A stretch of 64,000 nucleotides of DNA. Origin: Dryomyza anilis (taxonomy: Eukaryota > Arthropoda > Insecta > Diptera > Dryomyzidae). How positions within the stretch are numbered: position 1 is the stretch's first letter; the number at the start of each line of letters is the position of its first letter. The position numbers and the translations under genes were made by a program. The DNA is taken from assembly GCA_951804985.1 (NCBI GenBank), contig OX638132.1, positions 2,957,529-3,021,528 on the forward strand, written 5' to 3'. Under the pieces are notes generated by a model. That model saw only the letters and a program-made list of their open reading frames with translations. It had not been told where the DNA came from and did not search any database. Positions 10,890 to 23,247 of this stretch are shown piece by piece.

Positions 10890-11340
10890 ATTTAAATATT
10901 TTTCAGAAAGCTTTCATCAACTGCCTGAAAGTATGCAAAACTTTTCGAAATTTTCCATCGAGTCCATGGCAAGTCTATTTCTGTGCGGTCTACGGTACAC
11001 GTAAAACCCAAATCAATTGAATTGCCGTTACCTGCAGCCTGCAGCCCGGGCCAGAACAATGGCAAACATGGCTGATTGTATGTGACATCCATTCAGTTAT
11101 TCAGCTGAATACTGAATGCCGACAGTATTCAGGCAACCATATAATGTGCTGACACATGAACTCAGTTGCGCGTTTGTGTGTCTGATTGGTTTTGTTGGTA
11201 TTGGACTCAATTTTTTGGCAAACCAACACAATCTAAAATAGTTTCCGGAGTCAAATTCGATACAATTTGCCATGTCATCATCTGCCACTGAATATATTCA
11301 GACTGCCTGTGTGTCTGCTTGACATACGAAGCATTGTGAA
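10890..11340. other. Higher-complexity, GC-richer island, function unknown
   Basis: Less AT-rich than its surroundings (for example around 11030-11060, 'cctgcagcccgggcc') and not matched elsewhere in the window. No convincing exon is visible. Because it lies 4 kb upstream of Sdr it could be a conserved regulatory block, but nothing in the sequence proves that. Confidence 0.3.
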
Positions 11341-11515
11341 TAAAATAAAATTTCAAAAAATTGGATAAAATAAAATGAAATAAATAAAGTGCATTAAATA
11401 TTGAAGTTTGTCAAACGGAAAATACAAAAGTTGGCCCGATGCGCATGCAAATTGCATAATTTCTGGTGTGGCTTTCGGTCTTATCTGGTTTTGGCTTTTA
11501 TAGTTTTTTTTTTAT

Positions 11516-11527
11516 TCATTTATGTAT

Positions 11528-11607
<80 letters not shown>
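11516..11607. repeat. (TTTA)n microsatellite
   Basis: About 21 nearly uninterrupted TTTA units. Confidence 0.95.
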
Positions 11608-12764
11608 TACATAAATTAATGTTCGTTTTTTAGATTAATTTAAATACTTTAATTGTCAAGTAATTACATATTTTATAAAAGATAAAAAACAATATTTGGT
11701 TCTAATACGGCACCGTGTTAGAGAATACTTTATCATTTTAAACAATGAACTTTATTCTTATATTTTAAAACAGTCAAAATTACAATGATTTTAAGCCCAT
11801 TTTAAAAGAATTAATGTGAAAAGTTCTTTGAATTTTTATGAAATCTAAATGAATATTTTATAATTGATTTTATGCAATACAGTGTATTTCAAATTACAAA
11901 ATTCAAATTCAGGGCATTCTAAATAAATATTTTCACAAATTATCTTTGGGAGAAAAAAAAACCTGTGTATTGATTATCTATACAAAGCTATTATTTTCCT
12001 AAAAAAATTCTTGGAATATTTATTTTGAATTGCTCTGAATTTCAATTTAGTACCTAATACATCGTACGACAAAATTCAACTTTTGGCTGCATCCATAAGC
12101 AAATCCTTAATATTCTTAAAGTACGCTAAAAAAATAAAATTCACGTATATCCCAGTTTTTCTAGATGAATTCGTTAAAAGGCTTAATTTGCATTGGAAAA
12201 GCAAGTGCATATCATATTCTTGATCGAACATTTGAAAAAAGTTGGATGTACTTCATAGTTGAGACGTCACTGAGTATTAATGGTATAAATGGTAGTTCGA
12301 AATCAATCCGTTTTATCTTTTGTTTACATTTAATAAATTTTGATTGATTTTTAAAATATCTCATAGTACCATTTCAAATATCATAATAATACCATCGAAT
12401 ATAACCATTAAATGAATTGATATTGGAAAAACATTCTTATATTCCTACTCAGAGGTATCTCAGCTACAAAATATGTTCCGCAAAAAAAATATATCATTGA
12501 TCTGCTTTTGCAATGCGAATGCAAATAAAAACCTTAAACGAATTTATCTAAAAAAAAAAGGTACACAGAAATTCTTTGAATGATCCCTAGTTTCACGTGC
12601 TGGTCGATTTTTTCATGTGTGCAAAATAGTATCATTAAGGTGTTTAATTTGAATTGCCGTGATTAATAGTTGACATTTTGAGTAAAATTATTAATTTATT
12701 TCTGGAAAAACCTATAAATTCAAATGCACCACCTCCGGCACCTAAACCTAATTCCATAATTATA
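11608..12764. other. Intergenic stretch, nothing recognised
   Basis: AT-rich DNA with short uninformative frames. A small Pro-rich patch at about 12722-12750 has no splice-consistent context. Confidence 0.4.
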
Positions 12765-13050
12765 CACGCTGCAAAAAAAAGAGCGCTCCCAAACATAATT
12801 TTGCAGGCATTATATATATCTTTGGAGCTTTATGCAAACAAAAGTATTATTTCATTTCCAAACATTATTATAATAACAGCCGAACATATCTTTGATTTCG
12901 TTCAAACATATTTATGTTTAGTATAGAATAATTTTCGGCTTTCTTACAAACATATATATGTTTGAATGTGAAAAGCATTTTATTTACATGTAAACATATT
13001 TATGTTTAAATTTAATTTTAATGTAATAATTTCGTAATATAATTTCGTAA
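12765..13050. repeat. Partial copy of the CACGCTGCAAAA element
   Basis: Begins TA|CACGCTGCAAAA and shares 'ccaaacataattttgcagg' with the start of the longer element at 17321-18617. 'acatatttatgttt' motifs follow. The right end is not identifiable; a DINE-1-like element follows. Confidence 0.5.
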
Positions 13051-13214
13051 AAATTGGTAGTGCAAATTGCCATACCGAACGTCCGGAATTTGTCTGTGAT
13101 TTATTACGAAATAAGTATGAACTTTACGAACAAAGTGTGCATAGATAAAAATAAATTAAATTATCTAAGCTATCTTTCTAAAAAATTAAAAAAAATAATA
13201 ATTTTTATGTCCCG

Positions 13215-14085
13215 TCCGGAATTTTGTTCTGATTTATTATGGAAAAACGAGTTGGGAAAGTTAGGTCACATGGGTAAGTTCGGTCACATGGGACGGACTT
13301 TTATAGTCGGTCGGGCCCGACTATGGAATACCCTACACTTTGGTAGGGATATTAATATGGGGAATTTAATTGTATACCTACCTTTTAAAGATCTTAATTA
13401 TGCTGAACCTTCTTTCACTCAGAATATTATTTACATATCAAATTTCTGACGACGTATATTCAATTAATTTAAAAAATTGATGTAAAAGTAAAAAAAAATA
13501 AATCAAAAATGTTAAAACATGTAGAAAAATAAATCGGATCACGACCACTTTTAAAACATATGTAGAGATTTAAGGCTTATATTTCATAATTTTGTTTTCA
13601 ATAATTTGCGAATAAAATGTCCACTATGAAAAAGCGAGGAGTAATAAAAAAATCAAATGTGGGCGTATCATGGATCATATATTTTTAGGTGAATTCTAAC
13701 AATACGTTTTAAATTTTATAAGTATATCTTGAATACTTTTCGAGTTATTGGTTCGTAAAGAGTTATATAAAAGTATCTTGTATGGGAGGTGGGCGTGTCC
13801 GTTGACCAATTTGGCTCATTTACATTGACAAAACTAACTTTTGGCTAAAAAGTATAGAAACGAAATTTCATCGCATTCTAAGCAGTATTTCTCAAGTTAT
13901 CGTGTATACGGACAGCAAGACGGACGGACGAACAGACGGACATGGCTAAACGGACTCGGGTGGTGATGCTGATCAAGAATATATATACTTTTCCATACCG
14001 GACACGCCTCCTAAGGGGCGTTACAATATATGCACAAAGTTAATATTCTCTGTACCTCATAAGTGTAGGGTATAATTATACATTT
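13215..14085 (+). mobile_element. DINE-1/INE-1-like element, copy A
   Basis: 5' part has 'atagtcggtcgggcccgact' then 'ataccctacac'. 3' part has 'gacggacatggctaaacgg', 'gatgctgatcaagaatatat', 'ggcgttacaat' and ends 'gtgtagggtat', the inverse of the 5' block. This layout is characteristic of the non-autonomous Helentron-type family that is abundant in flies. Non-coding. Related 'agctatctttctaaa' sequences lie on both sides (about 13170 and 14130), so it may sit inside another repeat. Confidence 0.8.
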
Positions 14086-14752
14086 TAGAGACAAAATGTA
14101 AATTTATGAAAAAAGCACATTATCTCAGCTATCTTTCTAAATAATTTAATAAAATAATATATATGAAAAATTCGTTGACTGTTTGGACTTTCCATATGAA
14201 CCTTGACATGCACTTCCGTTTTGGTCCTGTCCGGATCAACCACTATTTCATTTATATCTTTTGATCTACCATATAGAATTTTCTAATGTTTAGTCCTATT
14301 TAAATACACAAGCACAAAAAAATCAAGTAAATTCATTAACTTTCCTTCGTTATATTAAGGTTTTAAATGTTCGAATATCCCATTGGTAACCCCAAGAAAT
14401 GAACATGTGCTCCATAGGGACATATTTCTTTTCAACGGTAAACATTTTTCAACTTCAGGTTAATATTATTTTGCTACCAAATATCGCGTAATTTAAAAAA
14501 CTATCATATGTCATAAAAATCGCAATTCCAAAAAATGTGGACTTGACCCAAAAAAACCAAACTCTCAAATTTTAAGTAGATTTTTATGCATCAATTTTTA
14601 ATTTTATTTATTGTTTTTGTTGGAAATATATTAGAATTCTTCATTTTTGAAAACATAAATTCATTATAACATTTTATTATTAATTGAAAATACAGCACAT
14701 TTTGTTTATAAAATTGCAAAAGTACATCATATCATAGTCGGTTGCAAGAGGG
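14086..14752. other. Intergenic stretch, nothing recognised
   Basis: AT-rich, no gene or repeat boundary seen. Composition becomes GC-richer after about 14750, towards the Sdr 5' region. Confidence 0.45.
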
Positions 14753-15390
14753 TTAAATCCAACCGCACAATGCTGCAAAAACAGTTCTTATCAGTGATGT
14801 TGCCGGCATCAGCAGCATCATCTGCAACCGCAGCATCCAAACCGGTTGTAGGGAACAGAACGACTTATGGCACTTTTCACACTTTACTTTGTCCTTGATA
14901 CACGAGACAGCCAGCAACAACAACACACATTCATTGAGAAGCCGTAGTGGTGACTCTCGCAGGTCACAATGAACGCCAACCAGACCAGAAGAGCGACGGT
15001 CTTCTGTAGGGCAGCCAATTAAGAGCCAACGCTGAGCGAAGGAGGCAGACGCGTGCTCATTGCATGGGCTGCACAGAGGAAGACTCTGCTCTGCGCTTAG
15101 AGTGGCCACGATCAATTGATCAGTTCCCATCGAGCATTAAACGCGAGCAGTCAGGCAGTTTTCACAGCGGCAACAAAATCAATTAATTGGGTGTTTTTTT
15201 TTTTGTTTTTTGTTAGTGAGGTCAAGTGAATAGTAATAATAACGTTGACATTGCAATTACGCCGCACTTGTCGTGTTCGTGTTCGTCGACACAACCAGCA
15301 ACATCACTAATTGACAATATCGATAGAGCAGCAATCATTGCTGGAGAGGTCAAGAGTCAAGTGAATTCCGCAGCAGCATCTTCCATTGAA
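14753..15390 (+). promoter_or_regulatory. Probable Sdr promoter and 5' UTR region
   Basis: GC-richer, high-complexity sequence directly upstream of the Sdr start codon. Its open frames differ on the two strands and match nothing recognisable. The reading frame of exon 1 stays open upstream to about 15226 but has no in-frame ATG before 15391, so this part is best read as 5' UTR plus promoter. No TATA box is obvious; an initiator-like TCAG occurs near 15151. Confidence 0.4.
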
Positions 15391-18300
15391 ATGTTGCTGC
15401 TGCAGCTCGCTGTCGTCAACGTGTTGTTGCTTCTCGCCATTACCTGCAACGCGCAGCAAGTATGCAACTCGGTGGAAATACGCACACCGCATGATTTTGA
15501 ACAGCTGCGCAGCTGCCACATTGTCGTCGGACACGTGAGCATCGTCAATGTGCAGCTGCCTGAAATTGATGCCAACTACAGCTCCTCCATCGTTGAGATC
15601 ACCGACTATCTGCTGGTGCATCGCGTGCAGGGCCTACATTCGCTGGAGCAGCTGTTTCCGCATTTAGTGGTACTGCGCGGCGTCGAGCTGCTCTTTCAGA
15701 AATATGCGCTCGTCGTCTACGAGAATCGTGATCTGCGCGCTCTAGCGCTGGTCTCGCTGTTGCGCATTCAGCAGGGCGCCATACGTATTGAGTCCAATCC
15801 GGATCTGTGCTTCGTGGACACCGTCAACTGGGTGCAACTGTTGAGCAACAGCACGTTGCAGCATTTCACGCTGAAGGTCGGTGGACATTAAGACATCTTT
15901 GCTGCGGCATTTGTTAAGTTTCTCTTTGTGTTCCACCCAGAACAATAAGTCGCCGAATCATTGTCCTGTCTGTGACTCTTCTGCGTTGGAGACGGAGCAG
16001 TCCGATGAGCGCCGCGATGACTACATCACCACATACTGTTGGCACCAGAATGCATATCAGCGTCCATCAAATGTCGGTCAACGTAATAAATGCCCGTCCG
16101 GCTGTGGGACACGTGGCTGCGATGCAATTGGGCGCTGCTGCAGCTCCTCCTGTCTGACGGGTTGCACGCGCATTGGCTGTGATGTGTGCGTCAATTACAG
16201 GAACGGCAACAAGTGCGTCGATAACTGTAATATTCCCTTCCAAAAGGTGGGTGCTGATTAATACATATAACTTAAAAGAAAAACATATGTTTATGAAATG
16301 ATTGTGGCAAACAATTATAATTGCAATAGTAAAAGTATAATTATGTAAATTTTAATGAGATTGAATTGTAACCGAAAACGATATTCGTATTTTCACATTT
16401 CATATTTAAAACCATAAACCGTAACCGAAAACGTTAATCAAAAACAAAAATAACCCAATATAAACGATTTTGATTCTACACTAGGTTTTCAATGGTAAAA
16501 CATTCAAACAATATTTAATTTTTACCATACTCTGGTCCGTGACTACAGGGGAATAGTAGGAAATAAAGAGACTGAGCTGTAGGTCTCCAACCTGTCTGTG
16601 GAATTGGCGACAATATTATCAAAAAGTCATTACGAGAAGAACATTCTAATAGCATAGAAGAACTAAAAAGAAATAATTTATCGGGACGTATGACCTAAGA
16701 AGATTCCAAAAATAGACTAAGCTCTCAAAGAAAAACCAAAGAATTCTTGAAAGACTTCTTAAAGGTCACTACCTATGTAAACATCTGACAAGAATGGTTA
16801 AGCAAACGGATAGTTCATGAAGATTCTGCCTAGAAGATGAAAAAACGTCAGAACACATCCTCGAACTATTTTCAGCGCTCATGAGTGCAAATATTTGGAT
16901 CGAAACTTAAAAATTTCGAAATTTTAAAATCCTTAGAACATCGAAACACTATTTGGTCTAAACAAAAATGTCGAAAAATATTTTAAAGCTAGAAAATGTC
17001 GAAGACACTTTGAGCAAAAATACCAAAATTTAAAATGTCGAAATACGAAAATATTTCAATACCTAATTCAGCCATTCCACACCAAATCGGCCAGTGTTCA
17101 AACACCCTCTATCATATCAATGGAATTTTGGCAATTTATAAGGGAGAAATGCATTGACTATTTTCTTTTTATATTTTTTTCGACCACCATATCTTAAATG
17201 GTGGTTCTGAGTTCCATCGTAGCGGTAATCCGAATCTTCAGTATGAATAGAATTTTTTTGATCCGTGGGACATATTAACTTTGTATTTTGCAGTTTTTTC
17301 GACAGTTTCTATCTTTTGTACACGCTGCAAAAGAAAGCGCTCTTCCAAACATAATTTTGCAGGCATTAACATGTATGTTTGGAATTTTAAATAAGCATAA
17401 TATATAATTGACTGATAAATCATTTGTAAACAGGGTTGTATGATTTTGAACGACCTGAATATATATATGTTTCCAGTGAAACATATCAGTAGTTTCAGTA
17501 CAAAAAGTAGTATGTTTGCATAGAAACATATTTAAATATTTTTGGAAAAAAAATCCTGAAAATAAAATAAAAATAAAATGTAATTTTTTTAATAATTGTA
17601 TTTAAAATCATTATACATGTACAGTGGGAATTTATACAAAATTTTAAATGCATAAATAAATAATTCGTTTAAAACTGCAAGTACAAGTGACAGCATCAAT
17701 GAATGCACAATTGCACCAGCAGACGCTAAAACAGACGATCCAGGATCGATTCATATTTGGTACAGCTACAGTTGGTCTAAGTACAGCACTTAGCGTAGGC
17801 AAGGAACTCACGGAGGCTTTTGTAAAAAAACATACCAAATTCTGTTTGAAAATCGAAACACTGATTTTTATTTGTGGTTTTTTCACATTAGTTTCAGAAA
17901 TTATATACTGCACTATAATATACTCTGTTACTATTAGTACTTTTTATAACACAATTTATATATTTATTTAATTTACAAATAACAAAATTATTACCGACGC
18001 GAACACGTGTTCTCAACGAACAACAAAAGACACTCACGCAGAAAATGCTTGTTTTCAAACATCAGTATGTTTAAAATGATCCTATACATACTTCAAACGA
18101 CGACAACGTAGGTAGAAAATTCTGCTCAACGAGTGCCAACTTCGTATATAAGAAGAATGTTGGAAGAATACATTTATTTAAATCATATTTCTTTATTGTT
18201 TGTTTTTAAACATCAATATGTTCAAACGATGGCAAAAGATGGCGTAGGTAGAAAATGCTGCACAACGTTGCCAACTTCGTCAGTCGATAAATTATCGAAT

Positions 18301-21300
18301 TTAGACGAGCGTTGCGAACATGCGTTGTATTTAGATTTGATTAGCATTTTCTGTGTTTCGAAACATAGTTTTAATCAAGTAAATTGCCAAGAAAAAGTTT
18401 ACTCAAATGCAATTAAAATTTCATGTTGGTATTGTAACATATTTATGGTAAATTTGACAGATTCTGCTGGACAATATAATAACTTTTACACGTGAACAAA
18501 AATAAATTCAATTTCGATTATAATTTAATTACACTTCATTCCTAATACATGTATGGTAATTTCGTATTACTTTTTAATTACATTCAAACATATTCAAACA
18601 AATCTTTTCTATCCGTGTACTTATTCGCCATATTTAGGTTTCGGCATTTCTTTTTTTGGACAATTGAATAAATATTTATTTGATTAACGAAATATGTTAC
18701 TTAATATGTCACTTATTTCCTTTCTTTGTTAGCTGAATAAACGCGAATGCGTTTTAGATTGTCGCAAATACAAACTAATACCGCACGCGGGCTCCTGTGT
18801 TGCCCGTTGTCCGGCTCATTTTGAGCTCATATCGAACGAGCGCAATCAGACATTTTGCAGCCCATTGTGCAGCGGCAACTTCAGCATTCACACGGCGCAA
18901 GATCTGCAAGGCCTGCAGGATTGCAGTATCATCAAAGGATCGCTCGACATTGAGTTGACGGATTTGAAAAGTAAACAATTTAAAATTTTATATACCTATC
19001 AAATCATCTAAGTTTTTCTTTTTGTTTCTTCTGCAAAGCACATGTGATATCGGAGCTGGAGCTCGCTTTCGCCAATCTCAATGAGATCACCGGTTACCTG
19101 AGGATCAAACATTCGCCGCAGTTACTGTCGCTCAGTTTTCTACGCAAATTGACCACAATTGGTGGCAATGATTTAATAGACAACAGGTAGATGTAAAAAG
19201 TTAATAAAATTCGCAAAGTGATGAATTCGTTATTCAGAAAGAAACATTCATTACATTGATGTACCAATTCAATTAGTGTATGAATTGTATTTGTGATTGG
19301 ATTATGCATGTATTTTAAAATAATGCTCCTACATTTTAGACAATTCATTAAAATATTGTTTAGTAAATAGTTGATCAATTTCATTAATCATCAAATTCAT
19401 CGATTTTATAACTTTTTTCCATTTTCCCGCCTTATTCAATGCGTCCACTCTGTTCGTTCGCAGATACGCTCTGTACGTTGTCGACAACCATCATCTGGAA
19501 CAAATTTGGGCTGACAATCAACATGTTGCTCTGCTCAAAGGACGCGTTTTCTTTCACATGAATCCACGACTGTGTCACGATAAAATTATGAATCTGCAGT
19601 CTTCGCTGAAGAGTGCCGACAAGATTTCCATTGTGGATGCCTCGCCCAATTCGAATGGCGAACGTGTAATATGTAAGAGTTTTGATACTCAAAGTCAAAT
19701 GAAGTTTGTTTCTGAAATTGTGTCCACACATAGAAAAAGGCTTTTTTTGACATGAGGTTGGATGGAATAGAAAATAAGTTGTAACAACCAACATCATTCG
19801 ATAAACACAAAATCTCTACAATGAGATTGATAGAACTGCCATATATATGTGGCACTGTAAATTTATCACATACACACACCAATGTGTATTCATTAACCGT
19901 TGAGAGAACCGAATTAGTTGGTTGAACAATTGACTATGCTGTGCATAAGAATTATAGATATTTTTATAAATAAAAATATTATCCATGCAGGTGGTATAAC
20001 TGTTCACACACTCAACGCTATTGTAGAGGACACTAACAGCACAGCCGTTCGTATTAAAGTCAATCACATGTCGTCTAATAACAAGGACGCGCTCATCGGT
20101 TATCAACACCACTACAAGGAGGCGCCGCAACGCAATGTCACCATGTACGATGGTCGACATGGCTGTGGACATGACAAGTAAGAACGTTTAAATCCTTTTC
20201 GCATTTTGAGCTTTTTGTTCTTTTTAGTTGGCGTATGGACATTACGCCCAACATCAATGTACGTCACATCATCAATAACCTGAAACCCTACACACAGTAT
20301 GCCTACTTTGTCAAGACCCTTACCAGAACCGATTACCATGTCCTGATCGATGCCTACTCTACGATACAGTATTTCAGAACGATGCCCAGCAAACCTAGTC
20401 CGGTGGCAAAGATATACTCTCAGTCTGTGTCGGCCTCCGAAATTGTAGGTTAAGAAGCATTTTGGACGACACCTACTGAATGTTCATTATTATCTTTTAT
20501 TATAGGTTTTGCACTGGTGGCCACCAAAGAACCCCAATGGCATTATCAGTCAGTACATCATATCGTACACGAGCGTTCCTCAAGAGCCTAAAAGTAAGAG
20601 GAATTTTAGCCGATTACATCTTGTATATTCTTTAATGGTTCCAATTAATCTATGTTATTAATATCGAGTAATAAGTGAGGGACACTATTTTAGAAGTGCC
20701 TTCATCGAAAAGTTAACAGTTAATAATATCGATTTTTTAAATTTTATATTTACAAAACTCTCGGAATTATCCAGTATTATCGAAAGCTGTATTTACACCA
20801 ATAATATTTACAGATACCACCACTAAGAATTATCCGCAGCAAAGAAACCTCTCACTGGACTCTTGCGAGTGCGCCGATATCGAAACGGATACGAGCGGAC
20901 CGATCCCTGAGGAACAGAACTACTACAACAAGCAGCAGATCATATTCGACGAGGCACTTCCCGATTTGATTTATGTTGCGTAAGTTTCGATGCGCTGCTG
21001 CCAAAGACATTTTCTTTAAACTTATTGGTTTCTTCCACACAGCCGCATTACAAACTCTATGCTCGATATTCCCGTCAACGGAACGCGTTCCAAGCGAAAT
21101 AGTGGTTCTGAACCGCCCGCCACTAATATTATCAATGACTGCATAACTAATGACACCACAGACAATAACACCGTAGCTGATGTACTTCAATCGTTCAACC
21201 AAGCGGTCGAGGAAAAGGCTTGTTTGCTGCAGGACACCGGCATCCAAGACTACCCTATTCTGCATCCATGGTTCGTTTGTGCCGAGTCGGATGTCTCCGT

Positions 21301-21538
21301 GCAACGGCAACTGGAGCAGCACTGTCAACCTTTGGAAAACTATGATGGCATCGTGGTGCCCGGTTTTCAGCATTCGTACACATTACGCCAGCTGCTGCCC
21401 GAGTCCAGTTACCGCATAACGGTGCGCGCGTGCGTTGAGGGTCTCAAGAATGGATGCGGATGCGAGACGACATTGCTCGCACAAACACTCAGTAAACGTT
21501 TGGAGACGATGCTGAAGGACATTCGGGAATTTAATTAG
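15391..21538 (+). CDS. Sdr: Secreted decoy of insulin receptor (Sdr)
   Basis: Secreted protein resembling the extracellular part of the insulin receptor. In Drosophila Sdr binds insulin-like peptides in haemolymph and damps InR signalling. Ten coding exons, all with GT-AG junctions that keep frame: 15391-15876, 15941-16246, 18733-18970, 19039-19186, 19464-19672, 19991-20177, 20228-20444, 20506-20593, 20814-20979, 21043-21538 (846 aa). The ATG at 15391 is chosen because it opens a clear signal peptide (MLLLQLAVV..., hydrophobic to about residue 22). Order of domains: receptor L domain (about 27-160), Cys-rich furin-like region (about 165-295, dense CPxxC and CxxxC patterns), second L domain (from about residue 310, NFSIHTAQDLQGLQDC), then FnIII-type segments from about 480. 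No transmembrane helix or tyrosine kinase follows; it stops at TAG 21536-21538. This absence separates it from InR itself. Intron 2 is 2.5 kb and filled with repeats. Confidence 0.92.
16530..16885 (+). pseudogene. LINE RNase H-domain relic inside Sdr intron 2
   Basis: Stop-interrupted translation shows RGIVGNKETEL (from the W-V-P-G-H-x-G-I-x-G-N-E-x-A-D type RNase H motif), then FLKGHYLCKHLTRMVKQTDSS and RFCLEDEKTSEHIL, matching the C-terminal RNase H and CCHC-like tail of I/Jockey/R1-type LINEs. Several stops and frame changes are present. Old, non-functional fragment in the sense orientation of Sdr. Confidence 0.7.
16905..17060 (-). repeat. 'TCGAAA/TCGACATTT' repeat, related to the insertion at 33552
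   Basis: Contains 'aaaatgtcgaaaaatatttt', 'aaagctagaaaatgtcg' and similar blocks that are the reverse complement of 'gacattttctagctttaaa' near 33912-33960. Likely a fragment of the same non-autonomous transposon. Confidence 0.55.
17321..18617. mobile_element. TA-flanked element with CACGCTGC/CCGTG ends, in Sdr intron 2
   Basis: Left end TA|CACGCTGCAAAAGAAAG (17321) and right end ...TCTATCCGTG|TA (18617) are imperfectly inverted. A second, partial copy starts at 12765. Internally, an 'aaacatca(g/a)tatgtt...ggtagaaaatgctgc' block occurs twice with a ~150-bp period (about 18055 and 18205). It also carries a 140-bp GC-richer, exon-like patch at 17690-17825, open on both strands but unidentified. 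Confidence 0.45.
19735..19930. repeat. Small dispersed repeat in Sdr intron 5
   Basis: Shares ordered motifs (catgaggttgga, aagttgtaacaa, accgaattagttgg) with 10580-10850. Its ends resemble each other in inverted orientation (aacaaccaac / gttggttga), so it is probably a MITE. It leaves the exon 6 acceptor at 19989-19990 intact. Confidence 0.45.
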
Positions 21539-21920
21539 TGTCGCTTAAATTTGAAAATATTAGACCACCTCTCGATCTATACAAAGAAACCAAACCTCTT
21601 TGCGGACCCGCCTTCAAAAATTAACATTGGTTATTTTATGATAATTCTGCATAAGCTAGAAGAAAAATCGTTAGAAATTTACTTTTGTTATGGTTAGACA
21701 ACCCTAAAAATGCTGGTGACCCAATTTCAGATTATTGGAAAATTTTACGGTAGACTCGATATAATTGTTTTTTTTTTGTCTTTTTGAAAATGTTTTAATC
21801 TATGAAAATTCATTCAAATTCGTTCCTTTTTACGAATGCAAACATTGGTTTTATAAAAATCTCACTTTTAGTTGAATAACAAAATATTACTCATTAGAGA
21901 ATAATCATTTTAATTTTCAC

Positions 21921-21926
21921 AATAAA
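21921..21926 (+). terminator. Candidate Sdr polyadenylation signal (AATAAA)
   Basis: First good AATAAA found about 380 bp after the Sdr stop codon. The LINE tail begins only about 8 bp further downstream, so the signal is close to the insertion point. Confidence 0.45.
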
Positions 21927-21935
21927 AACTACCAC

Positions 21936-23247
21936 TTACTTACTTACTTACTTACTTATTTGGCCATTACAACCCATGATGGGTTTCAGCCGCAGCAATT
22001 ACCCCTCGCCAGTCGCTTTTGCATTGCGCGCTCTGGCGCCAGTTTTGCACTCCAAGTGTTGTCAGGTTGTCTCGCACTTGGTCGCTCCACCGGAGATTCG
22101 GACGCCCTCTCCTACGTTGTTCCATCTGATTCTGTACTCGTTTTTAACGCATGTCGGGCCATAGATTTTCCGAAGAATCTTTCTCTCGAACGCTCCTAAA
22201 GCTCGCTCATCGGTGTTGGCAAGCGTCCATGCCTCAGCGCCATAGAGGAGGATTGTCATGATGAGCGACTTATAGAGCGTCATTTTTTGTCCGTCGAGAG
22301 AGGGCTCTGCTCATCAATTGCCTACTGAGGCCAAAGTAACACGTATTGGCAAGAGTTATTCTTCGTCTAATCTCCAGGCTGGCATTGTTTTCCTTGCTGA
22401 TGCTGGTTCCTAGGTATACGAAGTCCTTCACAACTTCGAAGTTGTGGTTGTCAATAGTGACGTGTTGTCCAAGACTCTTTGTTTGTTGACACCAGTTACT
22501 TCGTCTTGTCCTCGTTCACCGAAAGACCTATTCGACGTGATTCCCTCTCTAAACTGGAGAATGCTGCACTGACTGCTCGTACGCTCTGCCCAATGATGTC
22601 GATATCATCAGCGTACCCGAGCAGCATGGAACTCTTATTGAAGATAGTGCCATTGTGATGGAGTTATGCAGCTCTTACAATCTTCTCCATTATTAGGTTG
22701 AAGAAGTCCCACGATAGGGAATCGCCTTGTCTGAGACCTCGTTCGGTATGAAACGTATCGGAGAGGTTGTTCGCAATTCTCACTGAGCAACGTGTGTCGC
22801 TCAGGGTCATTCTGCAAAGACTTATAAGTTTTGCAGGTATACCGAATTCTGGCATGGTGGCGTATAGGCGACTCCTTATCGGACTGTCGAAGGCAGCTTC
22901 GAAAAGGTGATGGGTGTCCATTTGCCTCTCTTTGGGATTTGGATTTGGCGCAATGTGAAAATCGGTTCTATGATGGACTTGCCAGGTCTGAAGCCGCACT
23001 GATAAGGTCCAATCAGTTCGTTGACGATGGGCATCAGTCTTTCACCTTATACGCGATATTGAGGAGACTTATCCCACGGTAGTTGGCGCGTATCGAGGGA
23101 TCCCCCTTCTTAAGGATTGGGCAGAGTATACTGAGATTCCATTCGCTGAGCATGCTTTCTTCTGACCATATTCTGCTCATGAGCATGTTCATGCACGTTA
23201 TGAGCTCATCGCCTCCGGTCTTAAACAACTCAGCAGGCAGACCATCC
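21936..23247 (-). mobile_element. Degenerate non-LTR retrotransposon with (TAAG)n tail
   Basis: On the minus strand, from about 23247 down to 21936: LPAELFKTGGDELITCMN, CPILKKGDPSIRANYRGISLLN, then DTHHLFEAAFDSPIRSRLY, GLRQGDSLSWDFFNLIMEKIV and, near the end, MTILLYGAEAWTL and IRWNNVGEG. These are conserved blocks of a LINE reverse transcriptase. Several frameshifts and deletions break it (the YADD region is lost or scrambled). It ends in a (TAAG)n tail, seen as (CTTA)n at 21936-21956. It is 5'-truncated at the MITE boundary near 23248. Confidence 0.85.

Noticed and set aside
11401..11607. 68-codon ORF ending in repeated Leu-Phe-Ile-Tyr
   Set aside because: Most of it is the (TTTA)n microsatellite.
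13054..13449. 131-codon plus-strand ORF
   Set aside because: It overlaps the DINE-1-like element and nearby repeats; the translation has no conserved domain.
15307..15621. Minus-strand ORFs opposite Sdr exon 1
   Set aside because: Shadows of the GC-rich coding exon; the plus frame has the signal peptide and L domain and splices in frame.
22062..23228. Active LINE reverse transcriptase gene
   Set aside because: RT blocks are split across several frames with deletions, and the 5' half is missing.
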